The notes under the pieces were generated by a model. The model saw nothing but the letters and a program-made list of their open reading frames with translations, was not told the origin of the DNA and searched no databases. Positions 24,666 through 35,899 of a stretch of 64,000 nt of DNA are shown in pieces. Source of the stretch: Amyelois transitella. Taxonomy: Eukaryota > Arthropoda > Insecta > Lepidoptera > Pyralidae. Position 1 is the first letter of the stretch, and every line of letters starts with the position of its first letter. Location of the stretch: contig NC_083520.1 in NCBI RefSeq assembly GCF_032362555.1, positions 5,828,001 to 5,892,000 on the forward strand. The letters run 5' to 3'. The translations under genes and the position numbers were made by a program.

Positions 24666-25500
24666 GATACAAGAAGAATTCATTATCCTCCTGTATAGAG
24701 TAACTTTAATTTTAACTTTAATTCAATAAGACTTTACAACTTAAATGTGGAATTCTTATTTAAGTTACAAAATTATGCTTAGTTATTTTGATATCAGCTC
24801 AACTTCTCGCGCTCACCCTTCAAATGCTATTACCACTATTACCAAGTTTATGCATTCGTGATGAGCCGGCATTAGTTGGCAACTTGTTTACATAGCTTTG
24901 TACTATCATTATAATATCTATGGTATGCTGATGCGATGCCAACCTGATATGTGAACTTTGATTAAATGCCGAACAGTTGGGGATGGAGTTGTTGAAGGAA
25001 TATAAATGAAGGGAATAGATTAAATACTTCAAATGTTGTTTCTTAATGTTCTGAAGATTTGTCACTGATAAGTCGCTGACATATAGGAGATATAAGCTGT
25101 CTGTGTTAAAGTCGATTTAGGAGTTTTCTAAACACTTAGTTGCTATTGTCGAACAATTTATTTTGAAATTAATTAGATTTTCGCTATATTGATACATAAT
25201 TAAAATAAATTAGAAAATTATCTAAGTATGCATATTCAGAAAATTTTGGAACAAAAAATCTAATAATACTGGCTATTTATAATCCAGCCAAATCACCCAA
25301 GAAACAAGATAAGTATAACCCGAAACAAATGGAAATGTAAATAATTTTGACAAATTTTGATTATGATTTCAGGCGGCGGTTGTTCCCCTCCTGACTGATT
25401 TGAATCTCTCTTCAATTAATTAGTCCCATAACAACATGAAAACACTCAATCATCTCCCTTTGAAAAAAGAGCATCTGTAATACAGATTCTAAGAAGAAAT
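24666..25500. other. AT-rich non-coding DNA
   Basis: No gene or intact repeat is seen. Open frames here, for example on the minus strand at 24820-25065, show no domain, signal peptide or splice support. Confidence 0.4.
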
Positions 25501-25690
25501 CTTAATATATAAAAGAAAGTAAATGAAGACATATTGATCAACGCACAGCCTATACCGCTGGATCTGAACTCTTGAAATTTGGTGTGCAGGTTCTTTATGT
25601 GGTCTAGGAGTGAACTAAGAGAAGAAAACCTGATAATCCCGCGGAAAATTTATTTTGGATTTTCTGTTTTACGTGGGCGCAGCCGTGTAT
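25501..25690 (+). mobile_element. Helitron-like non-autonomous element, truncated
   Basis: The order TTAATATATAAAAGAAAGTA, CTTGAAATTTGGTGTGCAGG, TAATCCCGCGGAAAATTT and ACGTGGGCGCAGCCGTG is that of short lepidopteran Helitron relatives: an AT start, a central TTTGGT phrase, CCCGCGG and a GCGGGCGCAGCCGCG-type 3' hairpin. The usual CTAG/CTAA end is missing. Confidence 0.5.
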
Positions 25691-26234
25691 GTCTCAGAGT
25701 TGATTATACAGTGTATTATAAAGATCGTAATTTTATTTTATTTTTTATTTAAAAAACCTTTTGACGTTCTTATAAATAATAACTATAATATAATATCACA
25801 AGGTACAAATAGCTGGTTTAGCCGTCTATGCTTTGCTCTGTATTACCACATAAATAAACAACAGCAGCCCAGGATATACAAGGCGAATAGTCTGAGGAAA
25901 GTTTGTTCACTTAATATATGGCCATATCACTGCCAACATTTTTTCTTCCTTGGCTTATTGAACAAGTAAATAATTCAGACAGACATAAAATTTCCATATT
26001 TCTTTTTTGTATTCTTAGGTTTATTTAACCTGTTTTAGACAAGTAAGTCGGTGACAACAAGACGTACAGTATGAAAAACGGGAAACGGGTTTTTCATACA
26101 TAAAAACGCTTCTTTCCCGAATGGGTAATTCGTCAAGGGCTTTATCTGTTTTCAGAAATAATTTAGGCCTCTTCAAAATTAAAATTAGTTTACGTATCAG
26201 CATCTACAATTGTGACCTACAATCAGGAAAGTGG

Positions 26235-26345
26235 AGGTATTCGAAAGTTTGTTTGTTATGCTTTCACGCCTAAACTACTGCATTAATCTCCGTTAAATTT
26301 TGCATACATATAGTGCTAAAAAGACATAGGGTACTTACTTAAACT
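26235..26345 (+). mobile_element. Helitron-like 5' fragment
   Basis: AAGTTTGTTTGTTATGCTTT, CACGCCTAAACTACTGCATT and AAATTTTGCATACATATAG match the 5' half of the better copy at 28706-28912 in phrase and order. No 3' hairpin follows. Confidence 0.45.
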
Positions 26346-26653
26346 AATTTTGTGTAGCTATTCATTGTAACAAGCGAGTAGAATTCAAGCCATGTTCTAT
26401 TCCAAGAGACGTCTGTAGATTCCTTTCATGTCACCACGAGTTGCAATCAATCAGATAAGGGTTCTCCCTCCTTCGCGACATGTCTCACAGCCGACGCCGT
26501 CTCCATGACAACGACTGCAAATACTAATCGAAATCGAAACTTAATGTACTCTCAAACTTTGACCTGAAATATTAAATTATTCACCAAAATTTAAAATTTT
26601 TATTCATTATTATAGGATACTATCATATCGCTTAATAATTGTCAAATCTTTTG

Positions 26654-26661
26654 ATTTCACA
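26654..26661. repeat. Target-site duplication, left (hAT)
   Basis: ATTTCACA here and at 29144-29151, directly outside the 16-bp inverted ends. Eight bases is the hAT superfamily hallmark. Confidence 0.9.
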
Positions 26662-26764
26662 TAGTGTCCGACCGAAGGTCTATTTTTGGCCGAAGCCGAA
26701 GCCGAAGCCGATTAATCGGCTATCGCCACAACCTTCGGCCGAAGCCGAAGCCGAAGCCGAAGGT
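26662..26764. repeat. hAT left inverted end and GCCGAA array
   Basis: After the inverted end come two blocks of GCCGAA (four and five units), separated by the GATTAATC palindrome and AACCTTC. The hexamers read on the plus strand. Confidence 0.85.
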
Positions 26765-26943
26765 TTATATTCTCTCAGCACTCAGTAATTAATTTCGTTC
26801 AATATTGTCTACAAGCTACAATTAATATTAAAATTATTTAAACCCTCAATATTGAAGGTTTATATATTATTGACTGTCTCATATAAAAGTTGATGATATA
26901 TCATAGAGATGGTTGGTTTAGAGATAAATAAAAGTTTGTGATT

Positions 26944-28578
26944 TACATAGGTACATACATAAAATCACGCCTCTTTCCCGGAGGGGTAGGCAGAAACTAC
27001 CTCTTTCCACTTGCCACGATCTCTGCATACTTCCTTCGCTTCATCCACATTCATAACTCTCTTTATACAAGCTCGGCGGTTTCGGGTACTTTTGACCTGA
27101 CCCTTTACCAGGACGTCCTTAATTTGATCAAGATACGTTCGTCTAGGTCTTCCCACTCCGACCTTTCCCTCCACACTCTCCTTGTATATCTGCTTAGGCA
27201 ACCTGCTTTCATTCATCCTCTCCACATGACCGAACCATCTTAACATACCCTTTTCTATTCCTGTAACTACATCTTCTTTCACATCACAACATTCCCTTAT
27301 CACGCTGTTCCTCATCCTGTCACTCAATTTCACACCCATCATACTCCTTAACGCTCTCATTTCCACTGCATTTATTCTGCTTTCATGCTTATTTTACCAT
27401 ACCCAACTTTCACTCCCATACATTAATGTCGGGACCAACACGCCCCTGTGCACAGCCAGTCGAGCCTTTTTGGATAGTTTCTAACTGCTCATAAAGGCAT
27501 GCAAAGCTCCATTCACCATGTTCCCCGCGTTCACTCTCCTTTCAATATCACTATCATACTTGCCATCTGATGTAAACTTTGATCCTAGATATACAAACTC
27601 TTTCACTTGCTCAACTTTTTGTCCTCCAATCAAAATATTACATGATGTCATTTCTTTCTCCATTTCAAAAACCAGTGTTTTAGTTTTACTTACGTTCACT
27701 TTCATTCCTTTCTCTTTTAAAGCTTCATGCATACAGTTTACCATCTCCTGTAACTCTTCCGCTGATGACGCCAGTATAACCTGATCGTCGGTATAGAGCA
27801 GACATTTGACGAGTAACTCATTCATCCTTAATCCACTTTCAGACTCTTTCAAATCTGTCCAACAACTATCCATAAATAGGTTAAACAGCCACGGTGACGC
27901 CACACATCCTTGCCTAACGCCTTTCTCAATCTTAAACCACTCAGTGTGCGCTCCGTTTATCCTGATACAAGCACTCGAATCCTCATATAAGGATTTCAGT
28001 GCTCGTATTAAGAGACTGCTCACCCCATGCATAGAAAGTGCTGACCACAATTCATTCCTCTCAACTCTGTCATAGGCCTTTTCCAGATCTACGAATGTGC
28101 AATAGACTTTATGACTCTTGGCCAAAAACTTTTCGGCTATGCACCGCAAGGAAAAGACCTGATCAGTACATCCCATTCCCTTTCGAAATCTCGCTTGAGC
28201 ATCCCATATTTTGTCATCAGTTTCATTCCTGTCTCTATTAATCAATACCTTAGCATACAATTTGCCGACGACGCTAAGCAGGCTTATACCACGATAACTT
28301 TTGCAGTCCAGCTGTGACCCTTTTCCTTTGTAAAGTGGCACGATAACAGTCTTACACCAATCTTTTGGTACTCGGCCGCTTCTCCAACACAAATTGAAAA
28401 GGCAGTACAACTGTCTAGCTACGACGCCTTTTCCTGCTTTTAGCATCTCGACCGACACTCTATCATACCCAGCAGCCTTACCCGCTTTCATACTCTTTAG
28501 TGCTTCCACAATTTCGAACATTTCAATTTCGCCTTCCATCTCATTCTCTTTTTCTTCGCTATAGCAGAAATCTTTACT
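26944..28578 (-). pseudogene. 5'-truncated, inactivated RTE copy
   Basis: The minus strand repeats the 3' half of the intact element (about 22033-23672), starting within the linker before the reverse transcriptase and ending in a short GTAT tail at about 26944. Reverse transcriptase motifs are retained, but the catalytic box reads YTDD instead of YADD. Two C-to-T changes create stops: one after FMSS at about 27481 (CAG to TAG) and one in the VWQKKH equivalent at about 27394 (CAA to TAA). The rest is very similar to the intact copy, so this is a young but dead relative. Truncation from the 5' end is the usual result of incomplete reverse transcription. Confidence 0.92.
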
Positions 28579-28705
28579 ACCTGATTTACCTACTGGTAAA
28601 AAATAATGATTTGATTTCTTTATTATGTAATTGAATTACAGTAATTCACAAATTACAATTAGACCAATCAGTCTTTGTTTTACTCGACTAGACCAAAACT
28701 AGACT

Positions 28706-28912
28706 AATCCTACTACTATTATAAAGGCGAAAGTTTGTATGGATGTATGGATGTTTGTTACTCTTTCACGCAAAAACTACTGAACCGATTACCATGAAAT
28801 TTGGTATGTAGGTAGCTGAAGACCCAGAATAACACATAGGCTACTTTTTATCCCAGAGTTCCCGCGGGATTGATAGGGTTTCCATGCGGACGAAGTCGCG
28901 GGCGGCCTCTAG
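28706..28912 (+). mobile_element. Helitron-like non-autonomous element
   Basis: The segment starts near CTACTACTATTATAAAGGCG. It runs through TTACTCTTTCACGCAAAAAC, AAATTTGGTATGTAGGTAG and GAGTTCCCGCGGGATTGATA to a GCGGACGAAGTCGCGGGC hairpin, then CTCTAG followed by T. A 3' hairpin followed by CTAG before T, without terminal inverted repeats, is the Helitron signature. It carries no helicase. It sits inside the hAT element. Confidence 0.8.
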
Positions 28913-29014
28913 TAAATAAAATAAACAAACACTAACTTCTAAATGTGATATTTTGACAGTGACTCCCCGTCGCCTCATGACTTTCGTAACAGTTCGTTCA
29001 ATCTCGACGGTCGC

Positions 29015-29143
29015 TCGGACCTTCGGCGAAACCTTCGGCTTCGGTCGGGTTTTGGGCCGAAGCCGAATGTTTCGCCGAAGGTGGATTTTTTGGCCGAAGG
29101 TGGCCGAAGCCGAAGCCGAAGCCGAAGCTTCGGTCGGACACTA
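29015..29143. repeat. hAT right inverted end and GCCGAA/TTCGGC arrays
   Basis: GACCTTCGGCGAAACCTTC and TTCGGCTTCGG units give way to GCCGAAGCCGAA units and a run of five before the terminal CTTCGGTCGGACACTA. Both orientations of the hexamer occur, so the end can fold back on itself. Confidence 0.85.
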
Positions 29144-29151
29144 ATTTCACA
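29144..29151. repeat. Target-site duplication, right (hAT)
   Basis: ATTTCACA, the partner of 26654-26661. Confidence 0.9.
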
Positions 29152-32100
29152 ACATTGGTTGACGTCAAATAAATTACTTAAAACTAAGTTTACTTCCAAG
29201 GCGTCAGTGCAGAAGAAGCGGTAACAAACTGCACTGCAGCATTTTCTTCAACAACGTCAACTTCACAAATATCCGAACTTAGAATAGAATGTGGACGACG
29301 AATGTGAACATTGTTCAAATTAATTTATTTATATGAGATTTTAATTTAACACCCTAAGAATCTCAACTATTATTTGACTTTCTTGTAAATAATGATAAAT
29401 TGTTAAGTGCGTTTTTAATATTATGAGACCCTATCCCTCATGGATATATTTTAAGACGATTTAAAACACATATTCCACTATACTTTAGTCGTCCCTAATA
29501 ATAAAAAACATCAACTAATACAGACAAGTGAAATATCATTATGGGAGTAATTAAAAAATGTTTTATTTGTCTAAATTGGTTAAAAAAAATAAGTGACCTC
29601 TGAATTTAGTCAATTCAAATACTTTGAAGAGCCATAGAGATAAAGATTTTGGTGCATTCTGTTATCAGAACTAATTTAAAAAATGGATTAAGTACTTCCT
29701 TCTAATCAAACTTCAATTAACGCCAATTTTACTCAATCATATTTATTTCTTCTTATTTTCTTCTTAGTAATAACGTCCAAATAATTTGCTTTCTTTGTGC
29801 TCTCGTTAAAACCCCCCGGCGAATGAAATTGATTTATTGCCGAATCTATTGCTGATAACTCAATTGTCTGTGCACTGAACGTCTAGGGAGTTATAATTTC
29901 CTTGTATGTAGTAGCATACGACATTGTTATTTAAAAAAATAAAATGGTCATAAAAACATAAATACCACGTATGTGGCGTTTGGCGATTACTGATTATTAT
30001 TAATATTATACTAACTCTTATTTATGACAAATAAACAGAAACTTCCTAGTGCTTCGATTATAAGTTGGGGTATTACATATGGAGTGAATGAAAATGCACT
30101 GGGTGTAGTACTTACAAAGTTCTAGAAGTTTCTGTGAGTCGTGTGCTTAAGTCCCGAAGTTAGGTTTAGAAATTACTATAATGTGCTCCAGAATAAGCTT
30201 GGGCTGAGCGTAAGCGGATGTTAGTTATGTACGTGATTTTCGGATTACAGTTCAAAAACATAAATTTTATAGATTCGGGATAAAACCGATTCAAATTCCA
30301 TTATGAACATTAACAGAACAAAACACCAACTGTTTTATAGAGCTTATTCGAATTTATTTCGAAACAGAAATATGAATTGAATAAAAGCGAGATACATTTT
30401 GATATTACAAAATTTTCGCTTATTATCAACATATCGAATACGAGTGAAATGGAATTGAATTGTCTGACTGAAGAAACAAGCACACATATAATATATATTG
30501 CCTAACTTGGTTCTATTAATAGGCAGAATAGTCCATTGGATTCTAGGTCATTTAGTTTAATGACTAAATGTTGCAATTGCGATAAAATTCAATATAGATG
30601 TTAAAATTACATGAAGTTAATGTTAAAATTGTATGAAGTAATTACGATTTTTAATCATGTTCGAACTTTTTCTAATTGGTCTGGGTCTTGGATGTTTATC
30701 TTTATGAGTATTCATTAAAAATATAGTATCGTTGAGTTGGTATCTCGTAACACAAGTTTGGAACTTATTTGGAGGCTAACTCAATTTGTGTAATTTGTCC
30801 CGAATATATTAATTTATTTATTTTTCTTTTGTGTTACCTTTAACACGGGGTCGCCACAGTATGTTAGTTTTTTACAATTGCTTCTGTCAATTGCAAACCG
30901 AAAAAGAGATTTTCGGTTTTCTCCATATCTTAAACCTTCCACTTTCATATTTAAGTAATTTACACTCTATTTTAATAAAAATAACTCCCGGTTTTTGACA
31001 CTTGATCAAAAAATGAAGACCCCTATTCAGTTGCCGGCGAGTGTAAGGCCGCCCTTTGTCGCCTCATCAAACTGCAAATTGGCAGTTTAGTTGCCACCGC
31101 ACTGGACGCTGCGGGCTATACAGCTCTTGCTTTACGAAATGTACTGTATTTTATATAGCTCGTTAGCAGGACTCGAACACAAATGAAGCTTGTATTGCAT
31201 GCAGTTCACTGACCAAATAATTTAGAAGATAGATAAATAGATTTTCTGTCGGCTGGCTGTTGCTTCGATATAAAGGGAGTATACTCCCATGAATTGCGAT
31301 GCAGAAAGATCTTCCCTTTCTGGCGTTCGAGCCCGAAACAGCGCTTCCGTGAAAGTAACAACCCTCAGGAAGACGAAGACAATAAACAAAATTAGTACTA
31401 AAACTACAAACTATGCTTGATGTCGAGCATTTTAATATTCTCAATGTATTGATAACATAAAATCAAAATGTAGCACCTGTCGTGTGTTGAACAAGATACG
31501 CCCGTCACGGCAGCCGGTGCAACGCGTCAGCAACGGCTTAATTTAATTAAATTTCCCTACGAATCCTCTCCCACACCCAAATAAACTCGCATAACGAGGT
31601 GTATGCAACGGAAATTGAATTATTCTGCTACTATTTTAGTGTATATAGCAAACTATATAATATAACTTAATACAAGTCACGGCATAACATTGTACCCTGA
31701 AAAGCTTATTGAAGTTACGACAAAAGTTAAGTCAATGAAGGGTGAAATAAAAAATCTAAAGATTTCAATATATTCATAGACCTATATTTACGCATGCAGA
31801 AAAAAACAATTCTTCCACGTGGCCAAACTAAGTTGACAAACTGATTGATGAATTTCAGTGGACATACTATGTAATGAATCAAATAATACCCATCATAGGT
31901 CAAATATTGTTCGAAATTTATTTTTGATAGTGAAATAACAAGCAAGTATAGGTGACTTGCTTAACGACTATGATGACATTGTGAAAGATAAATCATATTG
32001 TGCGTAACATATTATGAGATCACAGGCTTGAAGATACGTATAGATAAAGCATGGCCTTTTTTACAGCGCTCAAAGTTCTAAGCACATTATTTCACAAATC

Positions 32101-32670
32101 TTTTGCGAGGAATGTGGCGTAGGTAGGACACTGCACACAGCTCCAGATACCTGGACCACCTTAATAACAGCAATCAAGGCGCGGTGGCACATATGTCACC
32201 TAAGCCTACCATACTCAGCTTTTGTCCTTAATTTTACTACAGGCTACAAATATAAATTCCAGAAAACGCATCAGAAAGTGTACATTTTTCTGCAAGTAAA
32301 AGATTTAGAAGGAATTTAGAAGTAAAAATAAAGTAAGGATATAATTTTCAGATTTTTTTTTACATATTTGCAATCATCAGTCAAAAAGAGTTATCTATAA
32401 ATGATGGGACTATCTTATCGTCCGGCATGTAGGGCAAGTTTTGGTCATAAATCAATTTCCGACGAGCCCTAAGCAAACTTCTTTAATCGAGCAAACAGCC
32501 CGAAATGTTGTCCATAGAAAAGAATGATAATGTTCAGGCCCATATAATATAATAATAAACAAATAATAAACTGAACAACGCAAACAGAGTTAAACATTTT
32601 TTTTTTTTAATTTTAGGACGGATAATTAAAACTAATTCACAAAAAGATCAAAAGTTAGATCCTCAGTCAG
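29152..32670. other. AT-rich non-coding DNA
   Basis: No gene, RNA or intact mobile element is recognised. GC-richer stretches at about 31010-31130 and 31300-31400 have no domain or splice support. The minus-strand open frame at 31163-31444 resembles no family I know. Confidence 0.4.
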
Positions 32671-32678
32671 GTCATGAT

Positions 32679-32696
32679 TGAAAAAGATCTTTTTCA
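32679..32696. repeat. Perfect 18-bp palindrome
   Basis: TGAAAAAGATCTTTTTCA is its own reverse complement with no spacer. It lies nine bases before a much longer palindrome. Confidence 0.95.
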
Positions 32697-32705
32697 TCAG
32701 AAAAT

Positions 32706-32783
32706 CCGAACAAATAACAAAGATTGAGCTAGACCCAGGCCTTGATAGGTCTAGGTCTAGCTCAATCTTTGTTATTTGTTCGG
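32706..32783. repeat. Perfect 30-bp palindrome, 18-nt spacer
   Basis: Arms 32706-32735 and 32754-32783 are exact reverse complements. The spacer 32736-32753 itself contains a shifted echo of the GGTCTA arm end. Nothing in it looks like a transposon terminus or an RNA gene. Confidence 0.95.
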
Positions 32784-32877
32784 TATATATTTATTTATCC
32801 AAATTTGTTTTATTTCCTAGATTTTTTTCAAAAGATTTCAGTAGGTAATATATCGTACTTAATATCAATAACCGAAG

Positions 32878-32995
32878 AGCTTGCATGAAGAGTTATGAAT
32901 GTGCATAAAGCTAAGGAAGTATGCAGAGATCGTGGAAAGATGTAGTCTGCCTACCCCTACGTAAAAAAAGGCATAATGTTATGTATGTATGTAGT
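32878..32995 (+). mobile_element. RTE non-LTR element, 3' fragment with tail
   Basis: GCTTGCATGAAGAGTTATGA, GGAAGTATGCAGAGATCGTG, CTGCCTACCCCTACG and TATGTATGTATGTAG follow the last part and tail of the intact RTE (23539-23672) with small deletions. Confidence 0.85.
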
Positions 32996-33362
32996 ATTAA
33001 TATACCATATTGAATAGAATTGTATTTAAAATGCTCATAAAATATGAATTAAGCAATAATTGTCAGTGTACCATTGAGATCAATTTAAGCGGTAATCCTC
33101 ACGTCGTATTCATAGTCCAGACTAAATCCAATTACGGTGCGCCGGCTCCGGTGACCAGAGAGTTAGAGAAATGGTCCCGACAGCGCACAGTCACGGAGTA
33201 TATTAGAACCACATTAAAACGTAGTAAGCCTTATTAAAGTTGTGTTCGTCCAAGAATAATTGAACAAAAATACTGGCCTCCTTGCTTAAATATGTACACA
33301 CTGATGACTAAAAAACTCTGAAATTATAACACTCTTTTTTGAATGACGATATTTCATTTAGT

Positions 33363-33510
33363 ACTAGCTTTTGCCAGCGGCCTCGCTCATCTGAGTTGCC
33401 ATTAAAAAACTTTTATCTATATCCATTTTAATATTACATTCTATACATTGATGAAAAAACTATGAAATTGGTTGAGCTTTAGTGATACCATCTTACGAAT
33501 CTCATTTGCT
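33363..33510 (-). mobile_element. Helitron-like fragment
   Basis: On the minus strand the segment ends GAGGCCGCTGGCAAAAGCTAGT, that is, a GC hairpin remnant and CTAG before T. It is preceded by an AT-rich body with AAACTATGAAATTGGTTGAG-like phrases on the plus strand. The 5' border is unclear. Confidence 0.45.
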
Positions 33511-33654
33511 CAACAAATACAAACTGTCAAACACTTTCATGTTATAGACAAAAGTAAACAATAAAAATGACAATTCGTTTAAAATCTACGCAAGTGCATC
33601 GCTTGTTTAATGTTAATAATAAGCACTTCTAGCGATCGTCGGTCTGTAACTAAA

Positions 33655-33750
33655 TGCAGTGCTGTCGGCACGAGCGAGCAGTCGAGTGGAGCCCGGCTCT
33701 CGAGTGTCAGGACGTGACTATGGACTGGGCTCGGCGGCGACGCGACGTAA
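33655..33750 (+). other. GC/CpG-rich island, possible first exon
   Basis: This short block is much richer in CpG than its flanks. It contains an ATG at 33720 followed by eight codons and then a GTAATC donor-like site at 33747, in phase 0. That is the phase needed to join the exon at 38914. A promoter or 5' exon is possible, but equally it may be conserved non-coding DNA. Confidence 0.2.
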
Positions 33751-34057
33751 TCTGTGTTCTGCCAAAATACCAAATGGAAAAATTAAAATACCCGACTCTG
33801 ACTCTGGCTTCGCGCAGTTATCTCGTGCCGTTAATCTTTTAAATTTCGAATTTTGACGTAAACATTTTAATGCTCTGGAAACTGACTCGGAAAATATTAT
33901 GTCGTTAAACAATGAGCTGTAGAACCAGAAATACGAATATTTGTTAAAATTTTAGATAAGAACATTGCAAAATTTTTGATATTCATTTTGAAATTTTCGC
34001 TCTCTTTCAAAAGTTCTTTCGGTTGTAAGCTCATTTATTTGCTTCAAAGGTCGTTTT

Positions 34058-34110
34058 CGTAGCTGGTGTAGTTCGTAGCAATTGCTACTTACTACAATAT
34101 GGCTACAATG
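34058..34110. repeat. GTAG/CTAC inverted short repeat
   Basis: Three GTAG words on the left face three CTAC words on the right around the perfect palindrome GTAGCAATTGCTAC (34075-34088). It resembles the GTCGTAG array at 8038-8110. Confidence 0.55.
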
Positions 34111-35570
34111 CTACAACTGTGAAAAAATTTACCACGTTTTTTTACAATCGAGACTCGCACTTATTTACAAGGTACCTATAGAAAATAGCAATCATTTACG
34201 TAGTGTCTAAATTTTATTGCGACCTTTAATAAAATTCACTTATTCTAACAATGAAAATTCACAATTTATTGAACAACAAATCCAGGGTGATTTTACTAAA
34301 TTAGTGGAGCAGACGTTTTCGATTTCAAGTCATTGTAATTGGATGACACTCGTACACAGACTGATTGCTTTGTAAAAAAGGTGTTGATAGGCCGGACTAC
34401 AAGAGCTGTTGAATATTAATGGCAAGCGTCGGTGGCTGGAGAGCTTCGTCTGGTTGCCCGGAGCAACAGAGCCTTAACCAAGTTGCGAAGAACTTCGCAT
34501 GTACTTTCCCAGTCACCATCTTTACTAGTATTAAGAGTATCTGTAAGTATAGTTTGAGATAAAGGTGTACTCAAATTAATAAAAGACATGTGTCACAGTT
34601 ATATGAGTTCATACCATGATATCTCTTTATTTAAAAATGCGACGAAGTTCGTTCAAGTCGCCTGCTCTCTATTTGCATATTTTTAACAACATGCGAACCT
34701 ACGAATATTTTTTTGTCGTCAAAATCTAGCTCGCAACGACTTGCGATATTCGTCGCAACTTCATAGTAAGAGACAGGATGTGATTTTCCTTAGCGATTTG
34801 GCAACTCTCGAGTAAAATATTCTGCACTGAAATTTGAATGTCTGCAATTCGCAAACACATAATGTCAAGTACGGTTTCTGCATTTGAAAAGATTGGTGGT
34901 TTATTGAATGGGGATAGAGTGACCTACTTTACGTTACTTTAGAAGTTAAAATTGCATGTTATTCAAGAATGACTTTCACAATGTAGCAATGGTGTCCCTG
35001 ACTTCCATATAAATTTTCAGATTTCTGGGAATTTATGCAAGGCTGAATAGGTGGATACGCTATGTATTATTAAATGACGAAATAAATAAGGCATATTTTT
35101 TATTTATCTCCTAATGAAAGAGAGTTATACGTCTGTTTGCATTATAAGTTTACATAATGGCAAAGTTAAAGATTGCATGAATCATTTTTTTTAGATACTG
35201 CTTTTTAGATAAAAATCAACTAAGAATTTATATTTTTCAAAATCGCTGATGATATAAAATTTTGTTCCTTTTACCATAAAGTACATTCGAAACTTTTAAC
35301 AATTTATTTCTTCAATCAATCTTTAACAATGCAAGGTAATCAGCGCATAATATGCGAGCAAGCTATATGAAAATTCAAGCAGCTTACATTCAATAGACTA
35401 TAAATTTGTTGGAGCGCGAAATAATCTGATATCGCAAAGTCTGTATTAGTCCGCATATCGAGGCAGTCGGCGGTTATCCGGAGTAAGCTGGCTAAAACTC
35501 AAAACGGTCGGCCTCGACTTGCCCGTCGGGAATCGACGTGACCAGACATATAATTTGCTAGACCCTATGA
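34111..35570. other. AT-rich non-coding DNA
   Basis: No gene is recognised. A GC-richer block at about 35450-35540 has no recognisable coding content. Confidence 0.4.
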
Positions 35571-35579
35571 TTTGATATC

Positions 35580-35720
35580 ATACATCATACTTATATTTCT
35601 TCATCATATGATTATACATACCATCACGCCTGTTTCATATTGGGCAGAGATTATGGATTTCCACTTGCTACTATCCCTACAGACCTCGTCCTCTTCCTCC
35701 ACTTACCTTACCTTACTACT
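35580..35720 (-). mobile_element. 3' fragment of a second RTE-like family
   Basis: ATCACGCCTGTTTCATATTG, GGCAGAGATTATGGATTTCC and ACTTGCTACTATCCCTACAG, with a CATCATAC start, have the form of the reverse complement of an RTE 3' end. Compare GCCTCTTTCCCGG, GGCAGAAACTACCTCTTTCC and ACTTGCCACGATCTCTGC in the minus copy at 26960-27030. The differences suggest a related but separate family. The cryptic open frame across it is a shadow. Confidence 0.55.
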
Positions 35721-35724
35721 TACC

Positions 35725-35890
35725 TTACTATATAATAAATCTGAAAAGTGCTAAAAGTCTGTATGTTTATTACTCTTTCATATAAAAAGTATTTGTATGC
35801 CACTTTACAATCGTGTAACTCATAATATAGAAATAGCATATGTGCTATACATATTATGAAGCCTATGGGCTACAATGTGCGCGTAGGAGA
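35725..35890 (+). mobile_element. Possible Helitron-like fragment
   Basis: ACTATATAATAAATCTGAAA, CTGTATGTTTATTACTCTTT and CATATAAAAAGTATTTGTAT echo the 5' half of 28706-28912. No 3' hairpin is seen. Confidence 0.3.
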
Positions 35891-35899
35891 ATCTCTAGA

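Larger units (their letters stand above)
26662..29143. mobile_element. hAT-type non-autonomous element with nested insertions
   Basis: The ends are perfect 16-bp inverted repeats (TAGTGTCCGACCGAAG at 26662-26677 and its complement at 29128-29143), flanked by 8-bp duplications of ATTTCACA. Eight-base duplications and a TAGTG start point to hAT. No transposase remains. Long hexamer arrays of GCCGAA lie just inside both ends, in the place where hAT transposases bind repeated subterminal motifs. The interior has been invaded by a 5'-truncated RTE copy (about 26944-28578, minus) and a Helitron-like element (28706-28912), so the hAT insertion is the oldest of the three. Without those two it would be only about 640 bp. 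Confidence 0.88.

Noticed and set aside
26944..28600. Target-site duplication of the truncated RTE copy
   Set aside because: An eight-base GTAAATCA match exists near both ends, but at the 5' side it is offset from the element by several bases, so I do not claim it.
26654..29151. CRISPR-like regular repeats in the GCCGAA arrays
   Set aside because: The units are contiguous hexamers without spacers, in an animal genome, inside transposon ends.
28953..29199. Glu/Ala- and Arg/Leu-repeat frames on both strands
   Set aside because: They are translations of the GCCGAA hexamer arrays of the hAT end, not proteins.
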